Of a stretch of 64,000 nucleotides of DNA, positions 16,975-25,542 are shown one piece after another. Every line of letters starts with the position of its first letter. The first letter of the stretch is position 1. Both the position numbers and the translations under genes were made by a program. The stretch is taken from assembly GCA_025462645.1 (NCBI GenBank), contig JAOAPB010000064.1, positions 124,001 to 188,000 on the forward strand. Direction: 5' to 3'. Under the pieces are notes generated by a model that saw nothing but the letters and a program-made list of their open reading frames with translations, was not told the origin of the DNA and did no database searches. This DNA comes from Edaphobacter sp. (GTDB taxonomy: Bacteria > Acidobacteriota > Terriglobia > Terriglobales > Acidobacteriaceae).

Positions 16975-19092
16975 ATGCGCAGACTCCTCCCCGCCGTCCT
17001 TATCCTCGCTGCACTTGCGCCTCGTCTCTCTGCGCAGGATATGAAGAAATCCCCCCACCCGGCCACAGCCAGAGCGAAGCCCCCCGTCGTCAAAAGATCC
17101 GCCCCTCTGATTCCACTCACCAAGCGCGAAAAAGTCGTCCAGCTCCTCAACCGCTTCACCTTCGGCCCGCGTCCCGGAGACGTCGAGAAGGTCCTCGCCC
17201 AGACTCCCGAGAGCTGGGTCGAGCAGCAGCTCGACCCATCCGGCATCAGCGACGCAGCCGCCGACCGCCGCCTCGCTGACTATCCCACCCTCAGCATGTC
17301 CCCCGATCAAGCCCTCCTCACCTTTCCCGATGGCCCTACGCTCCAGTCTGTAGGCGAAGGCAAGCGTCCCTACCCCTCCGACCCCGGTCTCGCGGCCGTA
17401 TACGAGGTTCTGATCTCCAAGCTCTATCGCGACAGCGACCTGAAGAAGCTCGGCCCCGACGGAAAACTGATCCTCCACCAACCCACTGAAGCCGAATTAG
17501 CCGCCCAGAAGAAGGCGGACCAGGCCACCGCAGCCCGCATCGCCAGAGACCTCTACGCCCTGCCGAAGAGCCAGCGAATGGCTGCCCTCATCAAGCTCCC
17601 CGTACCCGAGCGCATCGCCTTCACCTCCTATCTCAGCGGAGACCTGCGGGCCCCCATCCTCAACGACTTCACCCCTCATGAGCGCGAACTCTTCAGAGGT
17701 ATGAACGCCGACATTGGAGCTGGCTTCCTGACCATCCACGAGCTCACGGAAGCAAAGTTTGTCCGTGCCATCCTCTCAGAGCGCCAGCTTCAGGAGGTGA
17801 TGACCGACTTCTGGTTCAATCACTTCAACGTCTACATCGGCAAGGACTCCGCCGTCTGGTACACCTCCAGCTACGAGCGCGACGCCATCCGCAAACACGC
17901 TCTCGGCAAGTTCCGCGATCTCCTCCTCGCCACGGCCACCAGTCCCGTCATGATGGTCTATCTCGACAACTGGCAGTCGATAGGCCCCAATTCCATCGCC
18001 AATGGAGTCAACCCCACCAATCCCAAATCGAGGATGGGCAACCGCGGTCTCAACGAAAACTACGGCCGCGAGATCATGGAACTTCATACGTTAGGGGTCA
18101 ACGGAGGCTATACCCAGACCGATGTCACTGCACTCTCCACAATCCTCACCGGCTGGACCGTAGAACGTCCCAACCAGGGTGGTCCCTTTCAGTTCGATCC
18201 CAAGCGCCACGAGCCCGGCCCTAAACAATGGCTCGGCCATACCATCGGAACCGACACCGTCGCAATCCCCGTCACTCCAGACAGCAATCGTCCTCCAGGT
18301 ATGAACGAAGGTATACAAGCCCTCACCCTGCTCGCTGCCAGTCCCAAGACAGCGCACTTCATCAGTTACAAACTAGCCCAGCGCTTCGTAGCCGACGAGC
18401 CCCCACCCGCCCTCGTAGACCGCATGGCCGCCACCTATCTCTCCACCGACGGCGACATCAAGGCCATCCTTCGCACCCTCGTCCGATCGCCCGAGTTCAA
18501 CTCCAGGAAGTACTTCCGCAACAAGGTCAAGACCCCCATGGAGTTCCTCGCCTCCGCCTTCCGTACCACCGCCACCGATCCCGTCAGCCCGGACGCCCTC
18601 AGCAACACCATCAGGACCATGGGCATGCCGCTCTACTTCGCCCTGCCGCCTACCGGCTACTACATCACCGCCGATCGGTGGATGAATGCCAGCGGTCTCA
18701 TCGATCGTCTCAACTTCGCCTATGCCCTAACCACCAACAAATTCAGCAATCAGAAGTTCGACTCCACTCGCGTCCTCGCTCTCGGCCTGCTCTCTCAGCC
18801 AACGGCGACGTCGCCCTCGCAGAACGCATCCAGCACCACTCGCCCAAAGTATGCCGAAGCTCTCCTCACCAACGGCGGCGCAAACATTCCGTTGCCGACC
18901 GACTCCGCCGGCTCAGATACAGCTCTACGCGTTCTCGAGTCCACCCTCATTGGCGGAGAGGTCTCCCCCCAGACCAACCAGCTCATCCACAAACAGATCG
19001 GTCAGCTCACCACTCCCGCCACCCCACCCACCGAAACCCTGAATCTCCTCACCGCGCTAGTCATGGGCAGCCCCGAGTTTCAACTTCGCTGA
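16975..19092 (+). CDS. DUF1800 family secreted protein
   Basis: About 705 aa. The frame opens at 16888, but the ATG at 16975 after GAGG gives a clean signal peptide (RRLLPAVLILAALAPRLSAQ). Family landmarks are REKVVQLLNRFTFGPRPGDV near the start and NENYGREIMELHTLGVNGGY in the middle, followed by TDVTALSTILTGWTV. DUF1800 genes are often followed by a DUF1501 partner, but none is here; the next gene is on the other strand. The function is not known. A role in polymer handling at the cell surface has been suggested for related loci but cannot be read from this sequence. Confidence 0.88.
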   Translation: MRRLLPAVLILAALAPRLSAQDMKKSPHPATARAKPPVVKRSAPLIPLTKREKVVQLLNRFTFGPRPGDVEKVLAQTPESWVEQQLDPSGISDAAADRRLADYPTLSMSPDQALLTFPDGPTLQSVGEGKRPYPSDPGLAAVYEVLISKLYRDSDLKKLGPDGKLILHQPTEAELAAQKKADQATAARIARDLYALPKSQRMAALIKLPVPERIAFTSYLSGDLRAPILNDFTPHERELFRGMNADIGAGFLTIHELTEAKFVRAILSERQLQEVMTDFWFNHFNVYIGKDSAVWYTSSYERDAIRKHALGKFRDLLLATATSPVMMVYLDNWQSIGPNSIANGVNPTNPKSRMGNRGLNENYGREIMELHTLGVNGGYTQTDVTALSTILTGWTVERPNQGGPFQFDPKRHEPGPKQWLGHTIGTDTVAIPVTPDSNRPPGMNEGIQALTLLAASPKTAHFISYKLAQRFVADEPPPALVDRMAATYLSTDGDIKAILRTLVRSPEFNSRKYFRNKVKTPMEFLASAFRTTATDPVSPDALSNTIRTMGMPLYFALPPTGYYITADRWMNASGLIDRLNFAYALTTNKFSNQKFDSTRVLALGLLSQPTATSPSQNASSTTRPKYAEALLTNGGANIPLPTDSAGSDTALRVLESTLIGGEVSPQTNQLIHKQIGQLTTPATPPTETLNLLTALVMGSPEFQLR

Positions 19093-19098
19093 CCCAAC

Positions 19099-19136
19099 GA
19101 CTACGGATCGCCGTCCATTCGCGAAGATCCGTAGTC
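19099..19136. repeat. Inverted repeat between convergent genes
   Basis: GACTACGGATC (19099-19109) and GATCCGTAGTC (19126-19136) are a perfect 11-bp inverted repeat with a 16-nt loop, followed by short GAAGATTC direct repeats. It lies between the stops of the DUF1800 and Gfo/Idh genes. It may stabilise or end both transcripts, although no T-run follows. Confidence 0.5.
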
Positions 19137-19183
19137 ATTCGCGAAGATTCGAAGATTCGAAGACCCGTAGTCGAGATCGAGCG

Positions 19184-20398
19184 CTACCCCTTCAACGTAA
19201 CCGTCACAGCCTTCATCTGCGCCCGAACCACCAGCTCCGCCGCCAACAGAGCCTGCGTCTGGTCCTGCGCCGTATGCGTCCGATTCACCACGTCCGACAC
19301 AAACTGCGGCCCGAACGGCAGAGGCACATTGTTGCAGTCGATATACCGTGCCTGCGCCTTGTCCACGATGAATAGATTGTTCCCCTTCTTGTCCCTGGCA
19401 ACGTCCGTATACTTCCGCACTTCGATATACCCATCCGTCCCCAGGATGAACAGTCGTCCATCTCCCCATGTTCCCAGTCCGTCCGGCGTAAACCAATCCA
19501 GCCGAACATACCCGAAGCCGCGATCCCCTCGCAGCATCATGTCACCAAAATCCTGAAACTTGGGCTTCTCCTTGTGGTTCACATTCGACACCTGCGAGGC
19601 GACAACCTCTGCCTCCGTCGATCCCGTGTAGTACAGGAACTGGTCCACCTGGTGCGACCCTATGTCCGTCAGAATCCCACCATAGCGTGCAGGATCCCAG
19701 AACCACTCCGGCCTCCCCCCCGCACCTCCCGCATAGGGGTCCGCCCCGCGCTGAACAATCTGATGCGGAGCGATATTGATCGTCTGGATCACTCGCCCGA
19801 TCGCCCCTGCCTTCACCAACTCCCCGGCCTTCACAGCCGCCTTTACCTCAAACCGCTCGCTGTAAAGAATCCCGTAGATCCGCTTCGTCTCCGCGATTGT
19901 CTTCCTCACCTCAGCCAGCTGTTCCAATGACGTCAACCCTGGCTTATCGCTCAGATAATCCTTGCCCTTCTTCATCACCCGAACGCCCAACCCAGCCCGT
20001 TGATCGGGAATCGTCGAGCTCAGCACCAACTGAATCGAAGAGTCATCCAGGATTGCCTCCTCCGAAGCCACCATCTTCACGTCAGGAAACCTCTTCTTGA
20101 ACGCCGCTACCTTATCCGGCTCCGCCCCATAGGCTGAAACCAGCACTCCACCGCCCCGTTGAATAGCCCCCACCATCCCATAGATGTGGTCGTGGCTTAT
20201 CCCGCACACCGCAAACTTGATCGAATACTTAGGCTTGGCCTCCGCATCCTGTCCCGGTTCCGCGATCTCGTGAACCACATGCGCCGCGTCAAAGTCCATC
20301 GCGAACGCCGGCATCGCCGCCATCAGGCCCGCCGAGCCCAAAACTCCACCTGCCGCGCCCTTCAAAAATGCTCGCCGCCCTACAGCCTCTTGACTCAT
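19184..20398 (-). CDS. Gfo/Idh/MocA oxidoreductase with Tat signal
   Basis: A 404-aa NAD(P)-dependent sugar oxidoreductase-like protein. The N-terminus GRRAFLKGAAGG is a twin-arginine signal, so it should be exported folded with its cofactor. A Rossmann domain follows (KFAVCGISHDHIYGMVGA), then the catalytic-Lys region YLSDKPGLTS, and a C-terminal alpha/beta domain with WFWDPARYGGILTDIGSHQVDQFLYYTG holding the usual Asp/His. The substrate is unknown. Such exported members are frequent in Acidobacteriota and Planctomycetota with large carbohydrate repertoires. Confidence 0.88.
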   Translation of the reverse strand: MSQEAVGRRAFLKGAAGGVLGSAGLMAAMPAFAMDFDAAHVVHEIAEPGQDAEAKPKYSIKFAVCGISHDHIYGMVGAIQRGGGVLVSAYGAEPDKVAAFKKRFPDVKMVASEEAILDDSSIQLVLSSTIPDQRAGLGVRVMKKGKDYLSDKPGLTSLEQLAEVRKTIAETKRIYGILYSERFEVKAAVKAGELVKAGAIGRVIQTINIAPHQIVQRGADPYAGGAGGRPEWFWDPARYGGILTDIGSHQVDQFLYYTGSTEAEVVASQVSNVNHKEKPKFQDFGDMMLRGDRGFGYVRLDWFTPDGLGTWGDGRLFILGTDGYIEVRKYTDVARDKKGNNLFIVDKAQARYIDCNNVPLPFGPQFVSDVVNRTHTAQDQTQALLAAELVVRAQMKAVTVTLKG

Positions 20399-20479
20399 CT
20401 TGACCCTCCATATGACTTCATTCTTAGTTCAAACAAAATACGTTGTAGCACAAAGCCTTTGCAAACCGAACGTCTTTCG

Positions 20480-21130
20480 CTAAGGATATAACCGCTCCTT
20501 CAGCCAGCCATCCTCTATTCGCGAAAACAAGAAGCGGTCATGCAACCGGTCTGGCCCATTGACCCAAAACTCCACCCGTTCCGGCCGCAGTACATACCCT
20601 TTCCAGTACTCAGGCCGAGGAATCTCCTCTGGATACTGTGCTTCGCACGCAAGAACCCGCTCCTCCAGCAACCTTCGACCCTCCAAATGGCGACTCTGCT
20701 CCGAGGCCGCTGCCCCCAGCTGACTCATCCTCGACCGGCTCTGAAAATACTCGTCCGCCTCCGCCGCCGGCAGCTCCGTCACTCGACCCTCCACCCGAAC
20801 CTGCCGTTGCAGACTCTTCCAGTGGAAGCACATCGCCGCACGCGGATTCTGGCCGAGTTCCACGCCCTTCCGGCTCTCTGAATTCGTATAGAAGGCGAAC
20901 CCCCGCTCATCCAGCTGCTTCATCAAGACCATCCGCACGCTGGGTGCGCCATCTGCCGTTGCCGTAGCAAGTGCCACCGCATTCGGGTCGTTGGGCTCCT
21001 TGGCCTCCGCCTCCTTCATCCAAACGCGGAACAGCCCAATAGGGTCCTGCGTTGCCTCTAGTTCCATCAAGTCCATGACCGTCGTACCTGCTTCCACCAA
21101 GTCTACAGACGTGCCGTTCCCTGGTCGCAT
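20480..21130 (-). CDS. pdxH: Pyridoxamine 5'-phosphate oxidase
   Basis: An FMN enzyme oxidising PNP/PMP to pyridoxal 5'-phosphate. Seen: VRMVLMKQLDERGFAFYTN (FMN phosphate site), RQVRVEGRVTELP, and the C-terminal dimer/FMN motif FWVNGPDRLHDRFLFSR followed by ERLYP. The frame opens at a GTG at 21184. The ATG at 21130 gives 216 aa, matching the family (about 218), and the ATG at 21076 is a shorter alternative. It is a single gene, divergent from the GGDEF sensor. Confidence 0.92.
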   Translation of the reverse strand: MRPGNGTSVDLVEAGTTVMDLMELEATQDPIGLFRVWMKEAEAKEPNDPNAVALATATADGAPSVRMVLMKQLDERGFAFYTNSESRKGVELGQNPRAAMCFHWKSLQRQVRVEGRVTELPAAEADEYFQSRSRMSQLGAAASEQSRHLEGRRLLEERVLACEAQYPEEIPRPEYWKGYVLRPERVEFWVNGPDRLHDRFLFSRIEDGWLKERLYP

Positions 21131-21234
21131 CAACAATCCAAGGTTGGCTGACAATCTAGATACAGCGCGCAAATGCCTCAACACCGCAGCGGCGTTCGCT
21201 CGTAGAATCAGGGTGTTCCTCTGAGATAAATAAG

Positions 21235-24231
21235 TTGATCAGCTCCAGCAGACAGGTTCGGCGACGTGCTTTGCCATGCGGTCAATGGATCCTCGTCGCT
21301 ATGCTGCTCCTTCTCTTTGGACCGACCAGCGCCGGCGCACAACACTTCACCTTCCGCCACTATGGCCAGGACGAGGGCCTGCGCAATCTCGATGTCTTCA
21401 AGGTCATCCAGGATGAGGCGGGAGTTCTCTGGATAGCCACGGAAAACGGTCTCTTCCGCTATGACGGCTCCGAGTTCCAACACTTCGGCGCACACGACGG
21501 CATTCAGGAGACCCTGATCCTCTCGCTCTTCCAGGATGCCTCTGGCCGCGTCTGGATCACCACCAACGACCATATATATTTCCTCTCCGGCAATCGCTTC
21601 GAAGCCGTTCCCACCGGTTCCATCACGCTCCAATTAGGAGTCGGCCAACGCTTCACCTCGCTCGATCCCCAGCATCTTCTCCTCCTCAATCGCGGTTCTT
21701 TGCTGCTTGTTCAGCAGACCGGCCCACAGAACCAGTGGAAGGTCGCTCCGTACTTCGACACCGGGCAGACAGCAGCACACCCCGAGTTGGCAAAGCTCCA
21801 CAGCGTCTTCGTCGACCACGATGGAGTCCTATGGCTGGGTTGTGGCGACGCCATCTGCCGTGTAAAGGGAGCTCAGGTCCAGATCATGGGCGAACAGCAG
21901 GGCGTCTCTCAGGAGGCATGGCTTTGCTTCTATCGCGATCAATCCGGCACGCTGTGGAGCCGCAGCTCCAAACACATTCGCGTCCTCGCTCCAGGAACCA
22001 GCCAGTTCGTCCCACGCGATATCTCTCCGACGTTATTCTCCCCCTATGCAGGCGCGGGACTCCTCACCTTTGCCGAAGACTCGCGTGGCAACGTCCTCAC
22101 TCAGACCGATACCGGTATTGCGCGTTGGGATGGGGACGAGCGCAACTGGCAGACCTTCGATCGCTCCAACGGCCTGGCCTTCGATGGCATCAGCACCATC
22201 CTTCGCGATCGGCAAGGCTCCATCTGGATCAGTACCCGCGGACACGGCCTCTATCGATGGCTTGGCTACGGCGAGGTCGAAAACTGGACCATGGCCCAGG
22301 GCCTGCACAGCGACACCGTTTGGCGCATCTTCCGTGATCGCCAGAAGAGCGTCTGGATCGCAGACCAGTATCAGGTCACCCAGCTCGACGATGCCGCCAA
22401 ACGCATCGTGACGCCCCCTGCGCTTATTAAACAGGATCTTCGCCAGGGCGTAGGCTTCGCGCAATCGCAGGACGGCGCACTGTGGATAGCCGACATAGCC
22501 GGTAGTCTGGTGCGCTTCGTACCCAGCACCCAGCGCATCACCCTCCAAGCCAGACTTCCTGACCAGGTCCGCGTCTTTACCGATTCATCGCATCGAATTT
22601 GGCTCTGCACCCGCGACGGTCTCTATGTCGTTCGTACGCCGGATCGCGATCCCTCCGTGGAGAAGGTGAAGGATCCACTCGTCTCGACCGACGGGTTTGC
22701 CGATGCGGCTGAAGATTCCAGGGGCAATCTCTGGTTTATCTCCGATGGCCATCTGTACCGGCTCGCCGGAGATCGCTGGTCTGAGATCGCCATCGAGAAG
22801 CGCCTTATCCGTGGTCAAATGCGCGGCATAGCTGTCGACTCTGACGGCACGCTCTGGATTGGCGGGGGCCTCTCCAGTCTGCTCCATCTTCGTGTCGAGG
22901 GCGATCAGGCTCATACTCTCGCAATCGTCACCCCTCCAGAGATCGTCTCCAGCGATATTCAGATCGTCCGCTTCGATCAGCGCGGCTGGCTATGGGTTGG
23001 CACGGATCTCGGTGTCAACGTCTTCGATGGAGTCAATTGGAAGCTGCTCACCACCCAGGACGGCCTCATCTCCAACGACACCGATCAGGGAGCCTTCTTT
23101 GCCGACCCCGACGGTTCCGTATGGATCGGAGCCAATGGCGGTGCCATCCATCTGCTCCACCCCGAGCACCTCTTTACCCAATTCCCCTTGCAGCTCTCCT
23201 TCAAATCCGCCACCCTGGGCGACCGAGCCCTTAGCCTCACGGGCAAGAGGAGCATCTGGCGCTGGCTCGATGCTCCTCTGGATATCGCCTTCACCTCGCT
23301 CAACTTCGACCGTTTAGGCTCCCTGCAGTTTCGCTATCGCCTCATCGGGTTGGAGCCGGACTGGAGTCAAACCACGGAACATCGGCTGCACTATCCTGCC
23401 ATGGCTCCCCGCAGCTATCGCTTCGAGGTACAGGCGGTCGATCCGAACCGGCACAATCAATCCGAGGTCTTGTCTCTCGAGTTCACAATTCGCCCACCCT
23501 GGTGGCGCACACCGCTCTTCTATCTCCTGCTGGCCTTTCTCGCCTTTGCGTTCGGCCGTCAGCTCTGGCGCTGGCGAACCCAGCGACTCGTCAGGAAGCA
23601 GCAGATATTGCGTCATCTGATCGCCCAGCGAACCAGGGAACTCGAGGAGGAAAAGATTGAGCTGGTCGCCGCTCGCGAAGCCCTCCGCCAGCAGGCCACT
23701 CGTGACTCCCTTACCGGACTCTGGAACCGATCCGCCATCTTCGATATCCTCGAGCGCGAGATGGAGCGAGCCTTTAGGGAGGGGTCGCCGCTCGCCGTCG
23801 TTTTGGCGGACATCGATTTCTTCAAGAAGGTCAACGACACCTTTGGCCACCTGGCCGGCGACTCCATCCTGCGCGACACCGCCCAAAGAATGCTCGATAA
23901 CATCCGACCCTACGACCTGGTCGGCCGTTATGGTGGGGAGGAGTTCCTCATCGTGCTGCCGGGCCTTCCCGCTCAAGACCCCTTCTCGCGTCTTAAGCAA
24001 CTCCAGCAGGCCATCTCACAAGAGCCATTCGTCTACGGTTCGGAGTCGATCCATGTAACCTCCAGCTTCGGTGTCGTCTGGATGGATCTACCCAACATGA
24101 ACGTCGAAGATATGGTGCGCTGCGCCGATGAAGCCCTCTACAAAGCCAAAGCCACAGGGCGTAACCGCATCGTCTACTACACCCATTCCACCGAAGACGA
24201 ATACACCGGAGGCCTCTGCACTCCCGACTAG
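21235..24231 (+). CDS. Two-component-propeller sensor diguanylate cyclase
   Basis: A 998-aa hybrid. After a signal-like segment (residues about 19-35) come about 14 propeller repeats of the Reg_prop type (VLWIATENGLFRYDG, IWISTRGHGLYRW, LWVGTDLGVNVFDG), a Y_Y_Y domain (about 690-760), one membrane helix (LFYLLLAFLAFAFG), a short coiled coil and a GGDEF domain. The active site reads GRYGGEEF, with DSLTGLWNR at its start, so c-di-GMP synthesis is likely. The sensor is periplasmic with a cytoplasmic output. The start is uncertain: the TTG at 21235 has no good ribosome site. Confidence 0.88.
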   Translation: MISSSRQVRRRALPCGQWILVAMLLLLFGPTSAGAQHFTFRHYGQDEGLRNLDVFKVIQDEAGVLWIATENGLFRYDGSEFQHFGAHDGIQETLILSLFQDASGRVWITTNDHIYFLSGNRFEAVPTGSITLQLGVGQRFTSLDPQHLLLLNRGSLLLVQQTGPQNQWKVAPYFDTGQTAAHPELAKLHSVFVDHDGVLWLGCGDAICRVKGAQVQIMGEQQGVSQEAWLCFYRDQSGTLWSRSSKHIRVLAPGTSQFVPRDISPTLFSPYAGAGLLTFAEDSRGNVLTQTDTGIARWDGDERNWQTFDRSNGLAFDGISTILRDRQGSIWISTRGHGLYRWLGYGEVENWTMAQGLHSDTVWRIFRDRQKSVWIADQYQVTQLDDAAKRIVTPPALIKQDLRQGVGFAQSQDGALWIADIAGSLVRFVPSTQRITLQARLPDQVRVFTDSSHRIWLCTRDGLYVVRTPDRDPSVEKVKDPLVSTDGFADAAEDSRGNLWFISDGHLYRLAGDRWSEIAIEKRLIRGQMRGIAVDSDGTLWIGGGLSSLLHLRVEGDQAHTLAIVTPPEIVSSDIQIVRFDQRGWLWVGTDLGVNVFDGVNWKLLTTQDGLISNDTDQGAFFADPDGSVWIGANGGAIHLLHPEHLFTQFPLQLSFKSATLGDRALSLTGKRSIWRWLDAPLDIAFTSLNFDRLGSLQFRYRLIGLEPDWSQTTEHRLHYPAMAPRSYRFEVQAVDPNRHNQSEVLSLEFTIRPPWWRTPLFYLLLAFLAFAFGRQLWRWRTQRLVRKQQILRHLIAQRTRELEEEKIELVAAREALRQQATRDSLTGLWNRSAIFDILEREMERAFREGSPLAVVLADIDFFKKVNDTFGHLAGDSILRDTAQRMLDNIRPYDLVGRYGGEEFLIVLPGLPAQDPFSRLKQLQQAISQEPFVYGSESIHVTSSFGVVWMDLPNMNVEDMVRCADEALYKAKATGRNRIVYYTHSTEDEYTGGLCTPD

Positions 24232-24278
24232 GTCATCCACCTAACCTTTGCTCATTACCGTTCGCCCACCCAAGATCC

Positions 24279-24388
24279 CGGGTACCGCGTACCGGCTGCC
24301 AAGTACCCAGCACCGAGTACCCAGCACCAAATACCAAGCACCGTACCAAGCACCGGGTACACAGCACCGAGTACCAAGTACCGGGTGC
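24279..24388. repeat. GTACC/CAGCACC tandem tract
   Basis: Imperfect units of about 13-15 bp such as AAGTACCCAGCACCGAG repeat about eight times. It is non-coding and lies 50 bp after the GGDEF gene. It runs directly into the REP-like copy 2. Confidence 0.75.
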
Positions 24389-24422
24389 CCCATCTTTGCA
24401 GTTTTATCGCGAAGGGTGGGAA
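24383..24422. repeat. REP-like palindromic repeat, copy 2
   Basis: Near-identical to 8564-8603 (GGGTGCCCCATC...GCGAAGGGTGGGAA). One base is lost from the left arm, so the stem is slightly weaker. Confidence 0.7.
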
Positions 24423-24581
24423 GCTATACCTTCACTCAGTCAGTCGTTGCTGTTGTAAGTTGTTTTTGCTGTTGTAAGTTTTTGCTGTCATCCTGAGCGC
24501 AGCGAAGGACCCCGAAGGTCTTCATGGGCTACAACCGACAGACCTTTTTCAACAACAACTCCCACCCTCCCTGTTGTTATC

Positions 24582-24917
24582 CGTCCCCCACATTAAAAAC
24601 TGTCAAGCCCCCCAGCCCCAAAATAAAACTAAGACTCATGGATAACTAAAACAAAAAAAGGTACTTACGCTTCAAAAAAAAATTCCCGAAAACTGCCGAT
24701 TAGTTTTGCTCGATTAGCTATACTAGATACATAGATGAAAAACCCCGGCCTAGAAGCCGGGGTTTTTCATTTAACCAAACAAAAGAGATAAACCCTTTAG
24801 AAAGACGAGTTTACCCGTAACCCCTTTATATGGACGAATTTAGCGACATATACCCCAGTTATCTTACACAAAATGAAAGACTTGCCTCCACAGTACCCCC
24901 CGGGGGGAGGGGGGTAC
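24582..24917 (-). repeat. Composite intergenic element, copy B
   Basis: Same order as copy A on the minus strand: a GTAC-ended C/G palindrome (24893-24917), two TCGTC motifs with GGGTTACGG (about 24790-24845), a 15-bp hairpin (24735-24770), a TATACT box (plus strand 24719-24724), an AAAACTAAT box, an A/T-rich insert, and GGGGGGCTTGACAG (24600-24613). The palindrome abuts the stop codon of the acetyltransferase gene. It is the longest and most AT-rich copy. Confidence 0.75.
24735..24770. terminator. 15-bp hairpin of element B
   Basis: ATGAAAAACCCCGGC pairs perfectly with GCCGGGGTTTTTCAT around a 6-nt loop. T5 on one strand and A5 on the other make it an efficient-looking bidirectional terminator between the convergent GGDEF gene and the arg operon. 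Confidence 0.75.
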
Positions 24918-25529
24918 CTAACGCCCATGATTCGTCAAAGTGCCAGTCTGCAGCTTAACCAGTTCAGGCTCGGCAAACCTGCTCGGTCCGAGTACTGCGA
25001 TCTTTGGCAAAGGCCCACGCACCATCGCCACCTCGTCGCAAGCGTACAGGCGAGGACAGGTCTGGCAGTCCTTGTAGATCTTGTCCGGCAATGCCGTACG
25101 ATCCACAACCCTGAAGGCGAAGTGAAAGAAGAAGTCGGGAATCCGGGTAAACAGGCATACCGCCGTAACGCCCTGATCCTCTGCCTCAGCCAGCAGAGCA
25201 CGGAGCAGCTTGCCTCCGGCGCCCTGCCCCTTGGCCTCAGGCTTCACCACAATCGACCGCACCTCAGCCAGATGTGGTCCATACAAATGGAGGGCACCAC
25301 ACCCGAGAAACACGCCGCTCTCCGACTCTGCGACGGTAAAGTCCCGCACATTCTCGCAGATCTCAGCGTAGCTCCGGCGCAGCAGCGTCCCATCGCCCGA
25401 CAGGGAATTGACCAAGTCGAAGATGTTCACCGCATCCGGCAGCTTGGCCTTCCGAACCGTGGCTCCCCCCACACGCGGCCTCGAAGAGGAGGTCGATTCA
25501 CTCACGGCCATCTGGGAATAACTGGACAA
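24918..25529 (-). CDS. argA: GNAT N-acetyltransferase, probable N-acetylglutamate synthase
   Basis: A 203-aa GNAT protein. The acetyl-CoA loop is seen as VKPEAKGQGAGGKLL, and the segment GTLLRRSYAEICENVRDFTVAE resembles the acetyltransferase domain of N-acetylglutamate synthases. There is no amino-acid-kinase domain, so it is a short, stand-alone form. It starts with TTG 13 nt after the argH stop, with AGGAG upstream; the ATG at 25511 is an alternative without a ribosome site. Being last in the arg operon supports a role in the first step, glutamate to N-acetylglutamate. A C-terminal Cys-containing part (CQTCPRLYAC) is unusual. Confidence 0.75.
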   Translation of the reverse strand: MSSYSQMAVSESTSSSRPRVGGATVRKAKLPDAVNIFDLVNSLSGDGTLLRRSYAEICENVRDFTVAESESGVFLGCGALHLYGPHLAEVRSIVVKPEAKGQGAGGKLLRALLAEAEDQGVTAVCLFTRIPDFFFHFAFRVVDRTALPDKIYKDCQTCPRLYACDEVAMVRGPLPKIAVLGPSRFAEPELVKLQTGTLTNHGR

Positions 25530-25542
25530 AGACGATGTGCTC

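Noticed and set aside
18228..19556. 442-aa plus-strand open frame
   Set aside because: Overlaps the DUF1800 gene out of frame and then the opposite Gfo/Idh gene; His/Arg/Ser-rich shadow.
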